Source: Branchiostoma floridae (lineage: Eukaryota; Chordata; Leptocardii; Amphioxiformes; Branchiostomatidae). From it: 62,042 nt of DNA. The position numbers and the translations under genes are program-made. The stretch is taken from NCBI RefSeq assembly GCF_000003815.2, contig NC_049990.1, forward strand, positions 1,192,189 to 1,254,230, written 5' to 3'. This document shows, one piece after another, positions 56,886 through 62,042 of this stretch (within the stretch, counting starts at the first letter, position 1; every line of letters begins with the position of its first letter). The notes under the pieces were generated by a model. That model was not told where the DNA came from. It ran no database searches and saw only the letters and a list, made by a program, of their open reading frames with translations.

Positions 56886-58259
56886 TTTTTTAGAAGAAAT
56901 AGATTATGAGGCCAGAAGGCAACTTGAAAAAAAAATCTTTAAACAGCACATTATACATCTTGTGAGAGGGAAAATGGTTGTTTTGTATGACGTTGTGTAA
57001 AATCATTTTGAAAAGGTTGTGAGCAGCCAAGGCTACAGGGCTAGATAAAGGATGCGTGGGACTATGGATTTTCCAGTATCATTAGACTTTGTCAATGTTG
57101 ATTTTCCTATATCCTATCCAAAAAAAAGTCCTGTCTGTTGTTGATGCAGGCAGAATTATCACCCAAAGCCTGCCCCAACAAGGTTTTCCACATCAAATCT
57201 TCCTGTTATAAACAGTAGACATCACCTGAGGCTGTAGTTACCCATACTCACCCCTGGTGCACCAAGGTTTCAACATCCATCTACAAATCCCAGAACTGTC
57301 AGAAGAATTATTCACACAGGAAAGTTTTCACCCCTAAGGCCCAACTTAATGCTGTGCACGTTCCACAGAAAGACTTCAAATAACCCCGGCAGGTTGCAAT
57401 TTGAAAAAAAAAAATTATGTGGATTACAGGTAAAATGTACAAACTTTGCCTTGGATTTTACGCCAGATGTTTCAAGTTAAAGTATAGCTAATCAAAGCTG
57501 GTAATAAGAAGAGGAGTAGCTTAATAAAAAATGCATTTTTAAAGCAAAAATGTTTTTACTTAATATTATCATCATCATCATTCCCATAGCTTTTTAATCA
57601 GCCGTAGGAGCAGCACAACAACAACTTATGGCATGGAACATTTCTAATATCTAGTGATATTGCATTTACTAGGGAAATGTGAAACTATTTGTTCTTTTCA
57701 GAGGAAATTAAGGAAGCAATGCCCGCATATTACAATCATTGCATCATTCCGGTCGCGTATTGCCCAATATGCTCTGAAACAGCTTGGAATGCGATTTCAA
57801 CCTGATTTATTCCCCATCATTCTGCCACATCCACCCTGCCGTCTCATGTGTTACCGTTTTAGCTCCACTTAACTGGGAATCATTTCATACATTACCCAAT
57901 AAGCGATCTGCTGCAATCTACTTCATGCCATCATGGTGCCCTTAATGGTAATGATCCTACAATAGGGGTTCCCAAAGGGGAAATAAAGTACATGTAGAAC
58001 TAATGACTACACTTATGTGGAACATTATCTTTCCTCATTATGTTGGAGTTAAAATTCTTTCTGAGTTAATCTTAATCTCATGACTTAAGTTGGACATTAT
58101 GATGTAGATCGATGTCTACATAACAGATTTGTATCAGGCAATTGTATTAAGCTATTGGGTTAGTCAGTAAGGAGAAGGTTAACTGATACCCCAACTCTAT
58201 TGATCATGCATTTGTGAAATGACCGGATGTTTTGTGAGAATACCTAGACAAAGGTGCAT
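56886..58259. other. Gene-free stretch
   Basis: No exon or repeat family recognised. The ORF at 57654-57872 lacks domain, splice and codon evidence. Confidence 0.5.
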
Positions 58260-59970
58260 TACTCTCACCTCTCAAATAAATGTACCGGTACGTTTATTTT
58301 TTTCCGCCTCAGAATCCACCCGGTACGTCCTTATTTTAGACGTACGTTTATTTTTTTTTCAAATTTGGGCTTTTTTGACTAACCAGGGAACTCACAAATA
58401 TTGAAAGTTGGAATTTTCTGCCCATATTTCTGCAGTATTTTTGCTCAAAATTCACTAAATCTATCTAAAAAGTATCATTTTCCCCACGTAAATCTGTTGT
58501 TTACATTGTTGAAAGTTGCCGACAGTCAGCAGGGGGCGTGCAGGGGCCTGCCCAGAGACCAGCGCCCCCTGAAGGGCGGAGTTTTCTTGAGAGAAGCAGC
58601 TTGAGAGCTTTTCCGGCAAAAGTCTCAAATTACCCACTAGCTTGATTTCACATTAACCGGCAAGTAAATTTAGAAGTGTGCAACTAATCTTGGACAAGTA
58701 AAAAAAAATCCAATAAAGATTTGGAAAGGTTTCAAGTGTGTTCTCTTCGAATTTCCGATATATTTTATCTCTGTTTACATTGTTTGAGGCCGGCAGTGAT
58801 GCCAGCCCATGTAGACCTCTCCTAATGGAACACGCCTCCAAGGGGGCGGAGTTAAATAACTCAAGCTTTGTGAGCCAGTGCCGTCTGTGATCATGGAGCC
58901 AGGAAGTCTACTAGGGGTGTGCCGTTGGCATGGGAACCATCACAACATTTCTGTTAGATGTCACATTCTCAGCTATATGTCGACCTTTCCCTGGTAACTT
59001 CTACACTAAAATGTATTTCTTTTTACCAACTTGCAGGTAAAGTTGTGGATAGAGAAAAAATTCTAGTTTATGCTGCTTGTGAAGTTGTAAAACTAAAAGA
59101 TTATCCTTGCTCCAACAGAGTTCTCAGGTCTCTCATGCATGTAACACTTTTGGGGGAGTGGCTACAGTGCTGAGTCTATGATCGAAACATTTGGGGAAGT
59201 TGTGTTTATTTTGGTTACTACTCCGTAACCTTTTCTAAAGATAAACATGGCCAAATAACAATTTACTATTGCCTCTAAGTTTCCACTCAGTATTTTGAAA
59301 TACAATATTACAAAATACCCTTTTGTATTTCTATAAATATGGAATCTTTTTCTAACTTGAAATGTGTTCTTTCCCTGCATTCAAGTGAACTGTTCCCCTA
59401 GATAATAGATGAAGTACAATGAATGGCATGAATGAAAGAGCTCTAACTTGTAGGAATACACTGGGGATTGCTCTGGAAGGCTGTGAAACTGTTAGAGCTG
59501 TCCAGCTTTCTTTCTGAACTGGGGGTTATCTATTTTATAAACATGTACATGTAGTCATGCATAGTCATGTTTGCCAAAAATAATTTTTGCCATAAGTGTT
59601 TTTACAATGTCCAATTAGTTTATTATTTACTTACCAGTACTACAAATTTTTAAGATGTAAAGGTAAATCTTAAAGATATGAGCTAACAAGTTGCCAAGTA
59701 TACACCAAAAACCATTGGTACTCAGGCATAAATAAGTAAAAAGAACCTACCTGATCATCTTCTCTTGGACAGAAGTAGTATAAACACAGTTTACATGTCA
59801 ATTTGGTATTTTTCCGGGGGGTACTTTTATTCCAGGGGGTACTTTTATTAGATTTTGAAGATTTGTCCGGGGGGTACTTTTATTCCAGGGGGTACTTTTA
59901 TTAGATTTTGAAGATTTGTCCGGGGGGTACTTTCATTCCAGGGGGTACTTCTATATGAGAGGTGAGAGTA
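58260..59970. mobile_element. Candidate 1.7-kb TIR element
   Basis: The left end TACTCTCACCTCTCAAATAA and the inverted right end (CTATATGAGAGGTGAGAGTA) share a 15-bp perfect TIR and about 27 bp with three mismatches, continuing into GTACC. The right side contains a 53-bp repeat. No transposase is seen and no clear TSD, so the class is open. Confidence 0.55.
59814..59965 (+). repeat. 53-bp tandem repeat (3 units)
   Basis: CCGGGGGGTACTTTTATTCC starts at 59814, 59867 and 59920. Each unit also has AGGGGGTACTTTTATTAG and GATTTTGAAGATTTGT. Confidence 0.92.
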
Positions 59971-62042
59971 CTGAATCTCTGATCTTCATGCTCTATTTCA
60001 GCGTCATTTAATTTCACGTCACTCATTCTACTAGTAGAGGAAATCCATTCGTTAGGCACGAGTCATTAATTGGACATGTTGACACCACACTAACCACCCC
60101 CTGACACCTTCCCTTCCATCCCCGCTGTCGATACCACCCCTGCTGTGTGAGATTGCAGCCTGCTGTTTTATTGACTAAAGAATGGAGCAACGACCGGACG
60201 GATTTGTTTCATACTTCACACAACAATGGGTTGGGGGATTTTTCAGGGTCTCAGCCGTCGAGAATGCCATTGCTTGATTTTTGGATGGAAAAAATGCTGC
60301 CAACCAGAAGATCAGTGTAGAAATAGAGTCAGTCTCATATACACTCACTATCCGGGTTATTGTTTGTTGTTCCCATCAGTTAAGTGTTAGACATGCTTGC
60401 ACATAGATGAGGTGAAATTTAGTACGTAAATACCTTCAGTTTTGGGAAGGAAATAGATTGTAAGTCAGACGTAAATTTTCTTCCTGGCCCCTTTTTTTAG
60501 CTTGTTCTTTTACAAAATTTTGGATAAATTAAAGGTAAGCTGTGTTTTGACCTAGATAACAAAATAAGGGTCAATAAACCGAGAACAGTTGGATGGTTTT
60601 CTTTGTCTTACATCTCAATTATAATATTGACCCTTGAGGTGTATTGGAAAGTCTTGTAGTCCCCCAGTGTGAAGACAAATGTTGATTGTGTTTGAGGATC
60701 GTTATGTGGGTGTTGGAAAATCAATGCAAGTGTGTATCATCCTGGAATGACAAACTAAGCAAGGGGCATGGGAAGGTTGCATTGTAGATTTCATTAGGAA
60801 TTTTATTTTATTTATTTGTTAAGCCTTTTCAGTTTAGAAAAAATGATTTATCTTTTTATCTATTGAGACATTACAGAAGTGAAAAATCAGAGAGGTAATA
60901 GCAACATGATTGCACTATATGTATTGTTGTACTCATTTCATATTTGTATTATAACTATATTTAATACTTAGCAGTTTGATTGGTTAGTAAGTTAAAAGTT
61001 TGTTAGATATCAGTATAATTTTTATGAAAAGTTATTTTATGGTTTTAAAAGTCCACAACAATGCATAGATGTCAAATTGACTAGATAATGTGTCCAAATG
61101 TTTGGTACTGTCTATTTGTGGAGATTTGAAATCGATCAATTAGTTACACCTACTTAAAAAGTCTGGATGAGCGGATTTCATCATTAAAAGCTGGCCTCAG
61201 ACATTTTCTTTGTGTCCTCAATACTCCCAATTATTCTGACTTAGGCCACAGCAAGTAAATTTTATGGATGACATCCTCTGCAGATTGCAAAAATACAAAA
61301 TTTAGTGTGATAGGGCGAAAAAAAAACAAGATGGGTGAAAAAAAACAAGATGGCTATATTTTCAAAAAATAGGCACCATAAAGTCGTGATGACTGTTGTA
61401 AAAAGAAATAAAGGGACAAAACATGGTATCAGAGCCAACAAGGCATTCATTCCTATATCTAAGACATGTACTGGTGTGGTAAAAGTGACACTAGTGTGGT
61501 AGACTGGCATCACCAACAAAGTTGATAACCACACTCATAGCTTCCATATTGGTGTCACTTTTACAACTATCCAATACGTTTCATTTCTACAACTACAGTC
61601 CTGGTACCTCGTAAGTGTCACTTCTACAAGTACAACTATTAGGCTACAACACAACATATTTGCTCATTTTGGTACTTTATCGTCATGTTGACCATCCCTG
61701 CAGAAGAGAAAAATTCTTGTTTTTTTTCCCTGAAATCAGGCGAAAATTAATGCGCGTACTGATGTCATCCAGAAAATTTACTTTCTGTGGCCTTAGTGAC
61801 CTGTATGTAGCCTTGAAATGGGATAACATGTGTCAGCTCATGACCAGGCCAGTTCTGAATGTCAGAAGTCGGCCTTTTTGCCACATTGACCAATCAATAA
61901 TTGGCTCTATGAACACATTAGGAGACCAGCATGAAAAGGGATATAGAAGAATTCTCCTATATCCTATATTCTAGCAACCTGAATAAATTATTTTTAGATG
62001 ACAATGGAGCTTGAGCCAGAAGTCCTGTACCTTGGGTCTCCC
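59971..62042. other. Right-edge stretch without recognised gene
   Basis: No exon with splice signals was recognised. A diverged copy of the 41270-41350 segment lies at about 60345-60400. The 119-codon frame at 61615-61974 has no recognisable domain. Confidence 0.45.

Noticed and set aside
57654-57872. 72-codon plus-strand ORF
   Set aside because: Short, no domain and no splice context.
61615-61974. 119-codon plus-strand ORF near the right edge
   Set aside because: Composition looks random and no motif is recognisable.

Overview
This is eukaryotic chromosomal DNA. Coding sequence is sparse, genes are split by GT-AG introns, and most of the window is transposable-element and tandem-repeat DNA. 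The LRR receptor, the ciliary dynein-assembly gene with deuterostome-like protein sequence, the abundant MITEs and tRNA-derived SINEs, and duplicated blocks beside N gaps (as in an assembly of a very heterozygous animal) fit a cephalochordate (amphioxus) scaffold best. The species is an inference; no marker gene proves it.

Genes that can be supported, left to right: (1) a minus-strand first coding exon with a signal peptide (1923-1980), whose gene runs off the left edge or has unrecognised downstream exons. (2) A plus-strand transmembrane leucine-rich-repeat receptor (7052-9226). Tandemly duplicated promoter/first-exon units lie upstream, and its C-terminal tail has been cut short by in-frame stops. 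(3) A 12-block minus-strand DNAAF1/LRRC50 gene (19962-33684, dynein axonemal assembly factor 1), with a probable 5' UTR exon near 38.3 kb. (4) The first exon of a secreted EGF-domain protein on the plus strand (39027-39239), head-to-head with DNAAF1; its remaining exons were not recognised.

Repeat landscape: 9.4-18.6 kb is a satellite district. A 24-bp minisatellite appears to have grown from the 3' end of the LRR gene. It is interrupted by a 3.8-kb fold-back element with 1.4-kb arms, followed by assembly-type duplications beside N gaps. 25.0-32.8 kb is DNAAF1 intronic DNA with multiplied exon-3 fragments, MITEs with clear target-site duplications, a 212-bp array and a large (ACTC)n tract. 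34.2-37.7 kb is a candidate CACTA-type element inside the DNAAF1 5' UTR intron that carries RFX X-box-like sites. 43.4-48.7 kb is a nest: one SINE was hit by a Harbinger-type MITE, by a 4.5-kb TIR element carrying two satellite arrays and an ORF cluster, and by a hAT-type MITE. 50.5-60.0 kb holds a mariner deletion derivative, further MITEs, SINEs, a reverse-transcriptase relic and a 1.7-kb TIR element.

From 39.2 kb to the right edge no further exon was recognised. This may be intron of the EGF gene, intergenic DNA, or both. There are four N gaps: 15033-15139, 17920-18430, 34828-34927 and 44455-44554.
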